The position numbers and the translations under genes were made by a program. Positions 6,916 to 13,239 of a stretch of DNA of 16,109 nucleotides are shown in pieces. A model generated the notes under the pieces. That model did not search any database. It saw only the letters and a list, made by a program, of their open reading frames with translations, and was not told the DNA's origin. Origin of the DNA: JBBQVO01 sp038211505 (GTDB taxonomy: Bacteria; Chloroflexota; Dehalococcoidia; DSTF01; JACRBR01); contig JBBQVO010000063.1 in assembly GCA_038211505.1 (NCBI GenBank), forward strand, positions 1-16,109. The letters run 5' to 3'. Position 1 is the first letter of the stretch; the number at the start of each line of letters is the position of its first letter.

Positions 6916-6962
6916 CGATCCACTAAGGGCACGATGAGCACGAAGGTTGTTGGAGGATCGTC
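6914..6962. repeat. Inverted repeat flanking a CCTTCGTG-family element
   Basis: GACGATCC (6914-6921) and GGATCGTC (6955-6962) are perfect 8-bp inverted repeats that begin at the pepA stop codon. The 33 bases between them contain AGGGCACGATGAGCACGAAGG, which is the reverse complement of the CCTTCGTG repeat family. There is no T-run, so terminator function is doubtful. Confidence 0.45.
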
Positions 6963-7299
6963 CAACGTCGTCGTTCCGACGCGTGCATTTGCGTATTCGA
7001 TGGCGCTATTGGAATCGGGCGCGCGTTTCGAGTGGCAGACTGCGTTTCAACTGCGCGGTCGCCCTGTTAAACCACCGATATTGCCTTGAATCCCTCGCGC
7101 GCGATCGGCTACCGTGCGGCCGCGGCGCAGGCGGGTTGGGGTGAGGCGGCAGCGCGCCGCTTCGTATTCTCACATCTCTCGGTTCATCCAGACGACATAT
7201 TTTCGCGATCGAGTGACGAACATTCTGCAAACGCGCCACAGAGAATCCGCCGCCGGACGATGATGATCGGGGCAAGTAAGCGGACGGGGGTCTATTGTG
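6916..7299. other. pepA to CAP-protein intergenic region
   Basis: No convincing gene is seen in these 384 bases. The only long frame overlaps the CAP gene out of frame and has no homology I recognise. The region holds the inverted repeat above and a GC-rich stretch with GCGGC-AGCGC-GCCGC near 7146-7160. An AT-rich patch (ACATATTTT, 7195-7203) may contain a promoter for the CAP gene, but no clean -35/-10 pair was found. Confidence 0.5.
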
Positions 7300-8079
7300 A
7301 TGCGCAACCATTGGCGGCGACTGCCGCTTATCCTGCCGGCCGTGATCGCGGCGATCGCTGTCGGCACCACGGCCATTTTCTCGATCGCGAGCGTGCAGGC
7401 GGCGCTGACGGCCAGTCAGCAGATCTACGACGTCAACGGTGACGGCGCCGTCAATCAGACGGACGTGAACGACGTCGCGGCGCACTTCGGCAGATCTGAC
7501 AAGCCGTGGGACATCGACGGCAACGGGGTCGTAAATTCGTCGGACGTGTTCAAGGTCGCCTCGCACTTCTCGAGTGCGCCGCAGCCGACAGCGACGGCGA
7601 CGCGTCCGCCAGCGCCCACGCCCACCCCCGTCTCGAGCGGCGGCGCCTGTAACGTCGATCCAGCGATCGACAGCGAGGAGCGGGCGTTCCTGACGCTGAT
7701 CAACAACTATCGTGCGCAAAACGGGCTGCCAGCGCTCGCGCTGTCGTACACATTGACGAAGTCGTCAGCCTGGAAGTCCGCCGACATGGGAGCGAATCGT
7801 TACTTCGCCCACGACGATCTCAGCCGCACATGGATACAGCGGGTGCGTGCGTGCGGCTACGGCGCCAACACCTACGCTGGCGAGAACATAGCGGCGGGAA
7901 TCAGCACGGCGCAGCAGGCGTTCGATCTCTGGCGCAACAGCCCAGGACACAACGCGAACATGCTCGGCACCAACTACCGTTCCATCGGCATCGGGCGCGC
8001 GTACGTTCCGGGCAGCCCCTATGGCTGGTACTGGACGACCGACTTCGGCGGCGTGGCCGACGGCAGCGGCGGCCTGTAA
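7300..8079 (+). CDS. Secreted CAP/SCP-domain protein with N-terminal dockerin-like EF-hand pair
   Basis: The 259-residue product starts with a signal peptide (about 1-34, MRNHWRR then a hydrophobic stretch ending SVQA). Two calcium-binding loops of dockerin type follow, DVNGDGAVNQTD (44-55) and DIDGNGVVNSSD (71-82), each continuing into a short helix. After a Pro/Thr linker (about 90-107) comes a CAP domain like YkwD: LINNYRAQNGLPAL, YFAHDD, GENIA, W-RNSPGHNANML, and the final GWYWTTDFGG. CAP proteins are secreted and may act on lipids, the cell wall or partner proteins; the bacterial role is mostly unknown. A GTG at 7297 is an alternative start one codon upstream. A single dockerin with no cohesin nearby suggests calcium-dependent folding or surface attachment rather than a cellulosome. 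Confidence 0.9.
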   Translation: MRNHWRRLPLILPAVIAAIAVGTTAIFSIASVQAALTASQQIYDVNGDGAVNQTDVNDVAAHFGRSDKPWDIDGNGVVNSSDVFKVASHFSSAPQPTATATRPPAPTPTPVSSGGACNVDPAIDSEERAFLTLINNYRAQNGLPALALSYTLTKSSAWKSADMGANRYFAHDDLSRTWIQRVRACGYGANTYAGENIAAGISTAQQAFDLWRNSPGHNANMLGTNYRSIGIGRAYVPGSPYGWYWTTDFGGVADGSGGL

Positions 8080-8110
8080 GACACTCCCGGACGAGCATCA
8101 ATCGCGATCG

Positions 8111-8135
8111 AAAACTGCGCCGCGGCGCAGTTTTT
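8111..8135 (+). terminator. Palindromic intrinsic terminator after the CAP gene
   Basis: AAAACTGCGCCG (8111-8122) is followed directly by its reverse complement CGGCGCAGTTTT (8123-8134) and one more T. In RNA this gives a GC-rich stem with a tight CGCG loop and U-run. The A-run on the left side makes it potentially bidirectional. It begins 32 bases after the CAP stop. Confidence 0.88.
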
Positions 8136-8224
8136 CGTGTTCCCAGCAGCGCCGCCGAACGCTGCCATGAGCTATGCCTCGATCCGACTTCGCGTCGCTA
8201 CACTGGCGGCGGAGGTGCACCAGC

Positions 8225-8971
8225 ATGAGCAATCAAGGACGCGTTGCCGTGATCACGGGCGCGAGCAGCGGCATCGGCGCGGCGACCGCGCGCCGGCTGC
8301 ACGACGAAGGCTTCGCGATCGTCGCCGGCGCGCGGCGGGTCGACAAGTTGCGTAAGTGCGTCGACCCTGTCGGCGGGACGGCGATGGCGCTTGATGTGAC
8401 GGATCGCGCGAGCGTGGACGCGTTCGCGGCGCTGATCGAACGTTGCGATGTGCTCATCAACAACGCCGGGGGAGCGCATGGCAGCGCGCCACTCGCCGAC
8501 GCCGATGACAACGACTGGCGGACGATGTGGGAAACGAACGTCTTCGGCCTGATGATGGTGACGCGTGCGCTCCTCCCGAAGCTGGAGGCTTCGGGCTACG
8601 GGCACATCGTCAACATCGGCTCGATCGCCGGCATTGAGACGTATCCGAACGGCAGCGGTTATACGAGCGCCAAGCACGCCGTGCGCGCGATCTCACAAAC
8701 GCTGCGACTGGAGTTGCTCGGCAAGCCGGTTCGCGTGACGGAAATCAATCCGGGGATGGTGGAGACGGAGTTCAGCGTCGTGCGGTTCGGTGGAGACAGG
8801 GAGCGCGCCGCGAAGGTGTATGAGGGTCTGACGCCGCTGACGGCCGAGGATATCGCCGACTGCGTGGCGTGGTGCGTGACGCGCCCGAAGCACGTAAACA
8901 TCGACGAGATCGTTGTGCGGCCGCTGGCGCAAGCACGGGCGACGGTTGTCGCCCGCAACGTCGGCCTCTGA
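8225..8971 (+). CDS. Short-chain dehydrogenase/reductase, YdfG-like
   Basis: The 248-residue classical SDR has the cofactor glycine motif TGASSGIG (11-18), NNAG (79-82), catalytic S133, and Y146-x-x-x-K150. LRLELLGKPVRVTEINPGMV and the C-terminal MVETEFSVVRFGGD and HVNIDEIVVRP segments resemble the YdfG group, NADP-dependent reductases/dehydrogenases of short 3-hydroxy acids and serine. Substrate assignment is by resemblance only. The ATG at 8225 has a strong GGAGGTG at 8211-8217; an in-frame ATG at 8174 would lie upstream of that ribosome site. No terminator was found right after it. Confidence 0.92.
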   Translation: MSNQGRVAVITGASSGIGAATARRLHDEGFAIVAGARRVDKLRKCVDPVGGTAMALDVTDRASVDAFAALIERCDVLINNAGGAHGSAPLADADDNDWRTMWETNVFGLMMVTRALLPKLEASGYGHIVNIGSIAGIETYPNGSGYTSAKHAVRAISQTLRLELLGKPVRVTEINPGMVETEFSVVRFGGDRERAAKVYEGLTPLTAEDIADCVAWCVTRPKHVNIDEIVVRPLAQARATVVARNVGL

Positions 8972-9055
8972 CAGGGTCGAAGGGCTTCACCGCAGAGTTG
9001 CCGGACGCCGCTGAAGACAAACGGTCGCGTGGCTGACGCTGACCTACCATCGGCC

Positions 9056-9074
9056 CCTTCCCGCGGCGGGAAGG
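9056..9074. repeat. CCTTCCCGC stem-loop repeat
   Basis: CCTTCCCGC (9056-9064), one base, GCGGGAAGG (9066-9074): a 9-bp perfect inverted repeat. A related stem-loop (CCCCTTCC/GGAAGGGG) occurs at 10897-10919, indicating a dispersed family in this genome. Confidence 0.55.
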
Positions 9075-9235
9075 AGCAATCAACGACGCACTACGAAACC
9101 CCTTTTAGCGGCGCGCGGTGTGGATTCGCTTGCATCACGCACAGCTCCAGATGCGGATTCCCTTCTGCGATTCTTGCGGCCCGCCTCCTTGGGATGCGAT
9201 CGCAAGTTCTGAGGCGGTGGCGTTACGTGTCTCTG

Positions 9236-9340
9236 ATCGGTTGGCGCATACGATGGCATCAACCGGTGCGGACGTCTGAGGCTCCCCCGCAGGCATCCGT
9301 CCGTGAACGGGGCGCACCACAAGTGCGTCCCTTTTCTTTC
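9236..9340 (+). ncRNA. Candidate structured 5' leader with terminator and competing stem
   Basis: Three stems share bases. Stem A is ATCGGTTG (9236-9243) with CAACCGGT (9260-9267). Stem B is GGTGCG (9265-9270) with CGCACC (9313-9318), enclosing GACG (9271-9274) with CGTC (9298-9301). The terminator is GGGGCGCAC (9309-9317), loop CACAA, GTGCGTCCC (9323-9331), then TTTTCTTTC. Stem B uses the left arm of the terminator, so the two cannot form together. This is the layout of an attenuator or riboswitch, placed 31 bases before the start codon of the next gene. I do not recognise a known riboswitch class. A plain terminator of upstream transcription is the alternative. Confidence 0.35.
9309..9340 (+). 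terminator. Intrinsic terminator in the leader of the DUF2171 fusion gene
   Basis: A 9-bp stem with one G-U pair (9309-9317 / 9323-9331) and a 5-base loop runs straight into TTTTCTTTC. It could end read-through from the SDR gene or act as a regulated terminator for the gene at 9372. Confidence 0.7.
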
Positions 9341-9371
9341 GCGGTTCCTTTCTCTATCAAGGAGGTGTTCG

Positions 9372-10805
9372 ATGGCACGGCGCATGACAGGTCGGCACGA
9401 GACGCGCAGAGGCGAGAGCGCGGGACTGCGCACCGGATCGCACGTGATGACGTGCGATGGGCAGGATCTCGGCACGCTAAAGGAGATCGATGGCAGCTAC
9501 TTCAAGGTCGATGCGCCGATGGCCCGCGACTACTGGCTCGCGGAAGCCGAAGTTGCTGAGGTGCATGAAGATGAAGTCGTCCTCGACTTCGCGAGGGCGG
9601 AGCTCGATGAGCACAAGCGATCCGAGCCCGGCATCGAGCAGGATGAGGATCCGTTCCTCGACATGACGGTCGCGCCCGTGATCGACACGCAAGAGCAGCT
9701 CGAACAGCGGGCGCGAATGGAGCGCGAACTCGCCGAGCAGAGCCGCCATCTGCCCGCGCACGAGCTGTCCGTCGCGGAGACGCGCGAGAACCCGGATGTC
9801 GGACAGATTCCGATCGACTCGGCGGCGTTCGCCGATCTCGCCGGTGAGACGGTGGCCTATGCGCCGGCTGTCGATCGCAAGGACGGCGGCGCCGCGACGA
9901 ACGGCGCGACCAACGCGGGGCCAACCTATGTTCACACGGATGCGGACGCGCACGATGCGCTGTTCGACCGTTCGAGCGACAGCGTCACGCTCGCGGAGTT
10001 CAGTGATCTCGACGAGATAATGATCGAGTCAGCGCCTATGACCGGCGATGATCGGGCGGAGATGGCGGCGGAGCACGTTCCGGACAATCCGCTGCTGGCT
10101 GGCGAGCCAGGCTACGACCTCGCAGCAGGTGTGCAGCACCCGACCGATGGCGAGACTGCGTTTCCGCAGGCGATCGGGACGTCCGTGCCGTACGCGCCGC
10201 TGGAGCAGCAGCCGTGGGCGCCGAAGTTCGATCGCGAGCCGCCGAAATCAGCCGCTGAGCGGGCGAAGGATCTCGCGACGCATCCGGTGCTGGTCGCCGG
10301 TGTGATCGCTACCGCCGCCTTTACGGTGCCGATGTACCTCTCGCGCAAGAGCGGCGTGGTGAAGCTCGACCTGCCGATGTTGCTGGGGACGTTCGTCCGG
10401 CCGCCCGGCAGGCGGGCGCGCGCGCTTGGGCTCGTGCCGCACGTCGTCGAAAGCGCGGTGATGTTTCCGGCTATGTATAACGCGGCGTTCAAGAAGCTGA
10501 ACCTGAAGCCGTCGGCGGCGACGGGCGTGGCGTTCGCTGTGCCGCACCTGATCGCATCGTCTGCGATGATGTACGCGGTCGGCAAGCTCAACCCACGCGC
10601 GCTGGATCATGGCGACGCCGATCACCTCGAACACAGCGGGCACGTGCTCGCGCCCGGCGTCGCCAGCCGTGCCTACGGCTGGAAGGCGACGGCGAGCATC
10701 ATCGCCGGTCACGTGATGTACGGGGCGATCCTCGGCTGGTGGCTGGAGAAGACCGGGCACCACGAAGACGATTCGCCGATCATGGCGGACGCGCCTTCGG
10801 CCTGA
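9372..10805 (+). CDS. DUF2171/PRC-barrel-like domain fused through an acidic linker to a multi-pass membrane domain
   Basis: The 477-residue protein starts at an ATG with AGGAGGTG at 9360-9367. Residues about 15-75 (GSHVMTCDGQDLGTLKEI, then YWLAEAEVAEVHEDEVVLDF) fit the DUF2171/PRC-barrel pattern. Residues about 76-295 are acidic, low in hydrophobics and probably disordered. About 304-457 form a membrane region with hydrophobic helices at roughly 304-323, 352-372, 380-402 and 433-457. Its conserved-looking glycine/histidine pattern (YGWKATASIIAGHVMYGAILG) recalls small uncharacterised bacterial membrane proteins. The function is unknown. PRC-like domains often bind partners or RNA, so a membrane-tethered adaptor is possible but inferred. 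The gene stands alone, with a structured leader and a terminator. Confidence 0.8.
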   Translation: MARRMTGRHETRRGESAGLRTGSHVMTCDGQDLGTLKEIDGSYFKVDAPMARDYWLAEAEVAEVHEDEVVLDFARAELDEHKRSEPGIEQDEDPFLDMTVAPVIDTQEQLEQRARMERELAEQSRHLPAHELSVAETRENPDVGQIPIDSAAFADLAGETVAYAPAVDRKDGGAATNGATNAGPTYVHTDADAHDALFDRSSDSVTLAEFSDLDEIMIESAPMTGDDRAEMAAEHVPDNPLLAGEPGYDLAAGVQHPTDGETAFPQAIGTSVPYAPLEQQPWAPKFDREPPKSAAERAKDLATHPVLVAGVIATAAFTVPMYLSRKSGVVKLDLPMLLGTFVRPPGRRARALGLVPHVVESAVMFPAMYNAAFKKLNLKPSAATGVAFAVPHLIASSAMMYAVGKLNPRALDHGDADHLEHSGHVLAPGVASRAYGWKATASIIAGHVMYGAILGWWLEKTGHHEDDSPIMADAPSA

Positions 10806-10889
10806 GACAAGCCGTGAAACGGCGCGTCGTTTCGAGCGCCTCGGCCGAAGCGCGACGTAGACGAGACACTCGCCGCGGCCAGACACCTA

Positions 10890-10929
10890 ACACCAGCCCC
10901 TTCCAGGCGCGGGAAGGGGAGTCTGGTGT
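10890..10929. repeat. Bulged stem-loop repeat (CCCCTTCC family)
   Basis: An outer stem ACACCAG (10890-10896) with CTGGTGT (10923-10929) encloses CCCCTTCC (10897-10904) with GGAAGGGG (10912-10919). The loop is 7 bases and there is a 3-base bulge on the right arm. It resembles the 9056-9074 element. Confidence 0.6.
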
Positions 10930-10944
10930 CGAAGCCGTGTACCG

Positions 10945-10981
10945 AGAGCCGCTCTCCAAGCAGAGCGGCTCTTTGTTTGCA
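10945..10981 (+). terminator. Intrinsic terminator upstream of the heme operon
   Basis: AGAGCCGCTCT (10945-10955), a 6-base loop, and AGAGCGGCTCT (10962-10972) form a perfect 11-bp stem, followed by TTGTTTGC. It insulates the heme operon from the upstream gene. Confidence 0.9.
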
Positions 10982-11074
10982 TCGCTGATCTGACCCCAGA
11001 CGCCCTTCGTGACCTACGTGGTTGCTCCTCTGCGAAAATATTGTGAAAAAGTAGACAAACCGTGCGTTCCGGGA

Positions 11075-11102
11075 TTGACCGTTCGGGTCGCGATGCTAGA
11101 AT
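11075..11102 (+). promoter_or_regulatory. Sigma-70 promoter with extended -10 for the tetrapyrrole operon
   Basis: TTGACC (11075-11080), a 16-base spacer and TAGAAT (11097-11102), with TG one base before the -10 (TGCTAGAAT). An AT-rich stretch around 11034-11060 could act as an UP element. The inverted repeat GACC-N5-GGTC (11077-11089) overlaps the -35 and spacer and is a candidate operator, possibly for the HTH regulator encoded first in the operon. Confidence 0.75.
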
Positions 11103-11182
11103 CCATGCAGTAGCACGACGCGACACGAAATTGCATAGATTTGAACACATTCACTTCGGCTGATGGCGCCCGACTGACGCCG

Positions 11183-11809
11183 ATGCCGCTCGGCCAGGAT
11201 CGCTGGTTGACGCTCGGGCAGGCCTGCCGCGTCCTCAACGTCGATGAATCGACGCTGCGGCGCTGGGCCGATGCCGGACAGGTACGCACGTTCCGCACGC
11301 CGGGCGGCCACCGCCGCTTCGCCGAAGGCGACGTGCATGGGATCGTCAACGGCCGGACGCGCAAGCAGCAGTACGGCGACGTCGGCGATCTCGCCACGCG
11401 GCGCATCCGCCGCCAGCTCCATCGTCACCCGAACGCGGACTGGTATACGACGGTCGATGACGCGCAGCGCGAGAAGCTGCGCACGCTCGGCCGCGGGCTG
11501 ATGACGCTCGTCGCGGATTATGTCGCGAAGCGCGGCAAGAAGACCTCGATCCTCGAAGAAGCGCGCGGCACCGGCGACGAATACGGCGCGGCGCTCGCCG
11601 GCGCCGGCATGTCGCTTTCGCAGGCGATGCACGCGTTCACGTTCTTCCGCCGCAGTCTCGATCAGTCGGCCAAGCAGGCGCTGATGAAAGCCGGCACACC
11701 CGGTGCCGAGGCGGTCGATGTCTGCGAGCAGATCATGGCGCTGGCGGATGAAGTGCTGCTCGGGATCGCCGGCGCGTACGAGCGGACGGCGGCGGAGGTG
11801 GCGCGATGA
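11183..11809 (+). CDS. MerR-type HTH regulator with C-terminal helical sensor-like domain
   Basis: Taken as 208 residues from the ATG at 11183. A TTG at 11141 would add 14 residues, but those codons lack the high GC at third positions seen elsewhere. The N-terminus is a MerR/excisionase-type winged HTH: WLTLGQACRVLNVDESTLRRW, then RTPGGHRRFAEGDV. Residues about 75-208 are all-helical, and GMSLSQAMHAFTFFRRSLDQ resembles the RsbR N-terminal (RsbRD-like) globin-fold group. It lacks the dimerisation helix and cysteines of classical metal-sensing MerR proteins. It heads the tetrapyrrole operon just behind a strong promoter and is joined by ATGA overlap to the next gene, so control of tetrapyrrole synthesis is the natural guess. 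The ligand is unknown. Confidence 0.85.
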   Translation: MPLGQDRWLTLGQACRVLNVDESTLRRWADAGQVRTFRTPGGHRRFAEGDVHGIVNGRTRKQQYGDVGDLATRRIRRQLHRHPNADWYTTVDDAQREKLRTLGRGLMTLVADYVAKRGKKTSILEEARGTGDEYGAALAGAGMSLSQAMHAFTFFRRSLDQSAKQALMKAGTPGAEAVDVCEQIMALADEVLLGIAGAYERTAAEVAR

Positions 11810-12240
11810 CGCCGAGTCCCATCGTCGAGAAATGGCAGGCCGCGCTGGCGCGTCGCCGTAACCGTGGCGCGCGTTTCGCCCGAACGATATCGCGGTCGTC
11901 GCTCGACGCTCTTCGGCTCCAGCCGACGGTACCGATACAGCCGCGCGTTGCGCCGAACGTCGGGCCACAGGGTGGCGATCCGCGTGACGCGCTTGCTCGA
12001 TTGCGTCAGCTGGGTTTCGCCTACTTGCCCCAAGATCTCAACGACGACCGCAGCGATTTCGCGCGGGCGCTCCGCATGCTGCGCCGCAACAACGCGATGA
12101 TCCGCCGACGGTTCGGCCTCGGTTGGGCGGACGCGGCGAATGTTGTGATTGCCGAGGCCGCCCGTCGCGGCATGTCGACGCTCGCCGTGGCGCGTGCGAT
12201 GGTGGCGGATCTGCGGACGGGCACGCAGGAGGCCTCATGA
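11806..12240 (+). CDS. Unrecognised small basic protein in the heme operon
   Basis: The 144-residue product matches no family I recognise. The start overlaps the regulator's stop as ATGA and has a strong GGAGGTG at 11794-11800, so it is clearly translated as part of the operon. Residues 1-65 are Arg- and Pro-rich and probably poorly ordered (RRRNRGARFARTISR, then QPTVPIQPRVAP). The C-terminal half is helical and Arg-rich, with FARALRMLRRNNAMIRRRFG and WADAANVVIAEAARRGMS. There is no signal peptide, membrane segment or cysteine/histidine cluster. The charge suggests nucleic-acid or protein binding, but that is speculation. It ends in an ATGA overlap with the next gene. Confidence 0.75.
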   Translation: MTPSPIVEKWQAALARRRNRGARFARTISRSSLDALRLQPTVPIQPRVAPNVGPQGGDPRDALARLRQLGFAYLPQDLNDDRSDFARALRMLRRNNAMIRRRFGLGWADAANVVIAEAARRGMSTLAVARAMVADLRTGTQEAS

Positions 12241-12509
12241 CGTACGACGCAGACGGTGCGCGCCCGCGCACACGCATCGGGCCGTGGCGGATGCTCGATC
12301 TGGTGCGCGCAACGATGCCGATGCGCGCGTCGATGCTTGGCGGCGGCGCCATTCTGCCTGAGTACGGACCGCCGGACGCGCCGCACTCGTACAGCGATCC
12401 CGACGTCGAGCTGCCGGGCTCGAACCTCGCGGACGGCGAGCAGCAGCAGGCCGTCGCGCGCGAACGCGCCCGCCGCTTCGTGCGCGCCCGCCGGCGCGGG
12501 GAGGCATAG
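12237..12509 (+). CDS. Unrecognised 90-residue protein in the heme operon
   Basis: It starts at the ATG of an ATGA overlap with the preceding gene, with AGGAGG at 12227-12232, and ends 2 bases before the start of the precorrin-2 dehydrogenase gene. The middle is rich in Gly, Pro, Asp and Tyr (GGGAILPEYGPPDAPHSYSD), and the end is a charged helix (QQQAVARERARRFVRARRRGEA). No family, membrane segment or metal site is recognised. Coupled translation on both sides and high GC at third positions argue that it is real. The length and composition suggest a small accessory or adaptor protein. Confidence 0.7.
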   Translation: MTYDADGARPRTRIGPWRMLDLVRATMPMRASMLGGGAILPEYGPPDAPHSYSDPDVELPGSNLADGEQQQAVARERARRFVRARRRGEA

Positions 12510-12511
12510 CC

Positions 12512-13198
12512 GTGGCCCTCTACCCGATCTTTGTGGAGACCAAGGGGCGGCGCGTGATCGTGATCGGCGGCGGGCACGTCGGCGCCGAGAAGGTACGCGG
12601 GCTGCTGAACGGCGAGGCCGACATCACTGTCGTGAGCCCGGATCTGATTCCGGAGTTGCAGGGGCACAAAGACGCGGCGCGCATCAAGCACGTGGCGCGC
12701 GCGTACCAGGAGTCCGATCTCGACGACGGCTACGAGTTCGTAATGGTGGCGACGGACGACGGCGCGATCAACGCCGAAGTGTCAGCGGCGGGCAGGCGGC
12801 GCGGCATCTGGGTGAACGCGGCGGACGACCCGACGAACTGCGATTTCATCCTGCCGTCGGTCGTGCGTAAAGGAAAGATCACGCTCGCCGCATCGACATC
12901 TGGCACGAGCCCGGCGCTCGCGCGACGCCTGCGCGAGGAGCTAGATGCGTATCTCACCGAAGACATGCCGGCGCTCGCCGAGCTGCTCGCCGAAGTGCGG
13001 CAGGAGATCCGCAAACGCGGCATCAAGGTCGAGAACGACACGTGGCAGTACGCGATCGATGGCCAGCTGCGCGTGCTGCTCGCTCAGCGTCGCTACGGGC
13101 AGGCGCGCGCGCGGCTGATCTCGCGGCTCGGCATCGAACTGACGCCGGACGCGACGCGCACGCCGGCATACACGCTCGAAGAGAGCACGCCATCATGA
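12512..13198 (+). CDS. Precorrin-2 dehydrogenase / sirohydrochlorin ferrochelatase (siroheme synthase N-terminal module)
   Basis: The 228-residue protein corresponds to the CysG N-terminal half, or Met8/SirC. It oxidises precorrin-2 to sirohydrochlorin with NAD and may insert iron. The Rossmann motif VIVIGGGHVGAEKV is at 15-28, and FVMVATDD closes the nucleotide fold. WVNAADDPTNCDFILPS places D105 at the equivalent of the catalytic Asp104 of E. coli CysG, followed by the STSGTSPALARRLRE active-site stretch. The GTG start at 12512 has GGGAGG at 12498-12503. The methyltransferase half of CysG is encoded separately as cobA three genes on. Whether the ferrochelatase activity is retained cannot be told. 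Confidence 0.93.
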   Translation: MALYPIFVETKGRRVIVIGGGHVGAEKVRGLLNGEADITVVSPDLIPELQGHKDAARIKHVARAYQESDLDDGYEFVMVATDDGAINAEVSAAGRRRGIWVNAADDPTNCDFILPSVVRKGKITLAASTSGTSPALARRLREELDAYLTEDMPALAELLAEVRQEIRKRGIKVENDTWQYAIDGQLRVLLAQRRYGQARARLISRLGIELTPDATRTPAYTLEESTPS

Positions 13199-13236
13199 AG
13201 CGATCCATACGTTTCGAACCGCAGGCTACGAACTGA
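13195..13236 (+). CDS. Possible 13-codon coupling ORF before hemA
   Basis: An ATG overlapping the dehydrogenase stop (ATGA, 13195-13198) opens a frame encoding MKRSIRFEPQATN. Its TGA at 13234-13236 is 3 bases before the hemA ATG. hemA itself has no good ribosome site in that stretch, so ribosomes finishing this mini-ORF could re-initiate on hemA. It may equally be chance. Confidence 0.3.
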   Translation: MKRSIRFEPQATN

Positions 13237-13239
13237 ACC

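Larger units (their letters stand above)
8972..9371. other. Intergenic region with stem-loop repeat and possible structured leader RNA
   Basis: No coding gene is supported in these 400 bases. In order they contain a CCTTCCCGC/GCGGGAAGG stem-loop (9056-9074), a hairpin CCGCCTC/GAGGCGG (9181-9217), and a run of mutually overlapping stems ending in an intrinsic terminator (9236-9340). A strong ribosome site for the next gene follows. Confidence 0.6.
10806..11140. other. Intergenic region before the heme operon
   Basis: These 335 bases contain no supported gene. They hold a bulged stem-loop repeat (10890-10929), a strong terminator (10945-10981), a degenerate CCTTCGTG repeat (11003-11020), an AT-rich patch (about 11034-11060, unusual in this GC-rich sequence), and the heme-operon promoter (11075-11102). 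Confidence 0.7.

Noticed and set aside
7195..7203. AT-rich ACATATTTT as a promoter -10 for the CAP gene.
   Set aside because: No -35 at proper spacing was found and the leader would be about 90 bases. It was noted only as a possibility.
7086..7442. Possible 118-residue rightward gene between pepA and the CAP gene.
   Set aside because: It overlaps the signal peptide and first EF-hand of the CAP gene in another frame, starts with TTG, has no ribosome site and has no recognisable domain.
10401..10420. CCGCC-N5-GGCGG inside the membrane domain of the DUF2171 fusion gene as another inserted palindrome.
   Set aside because: The stem is only 5 bp, the encoded residues show no clear length increase, and such strings are expected by chance in GC-rich coding DNA.
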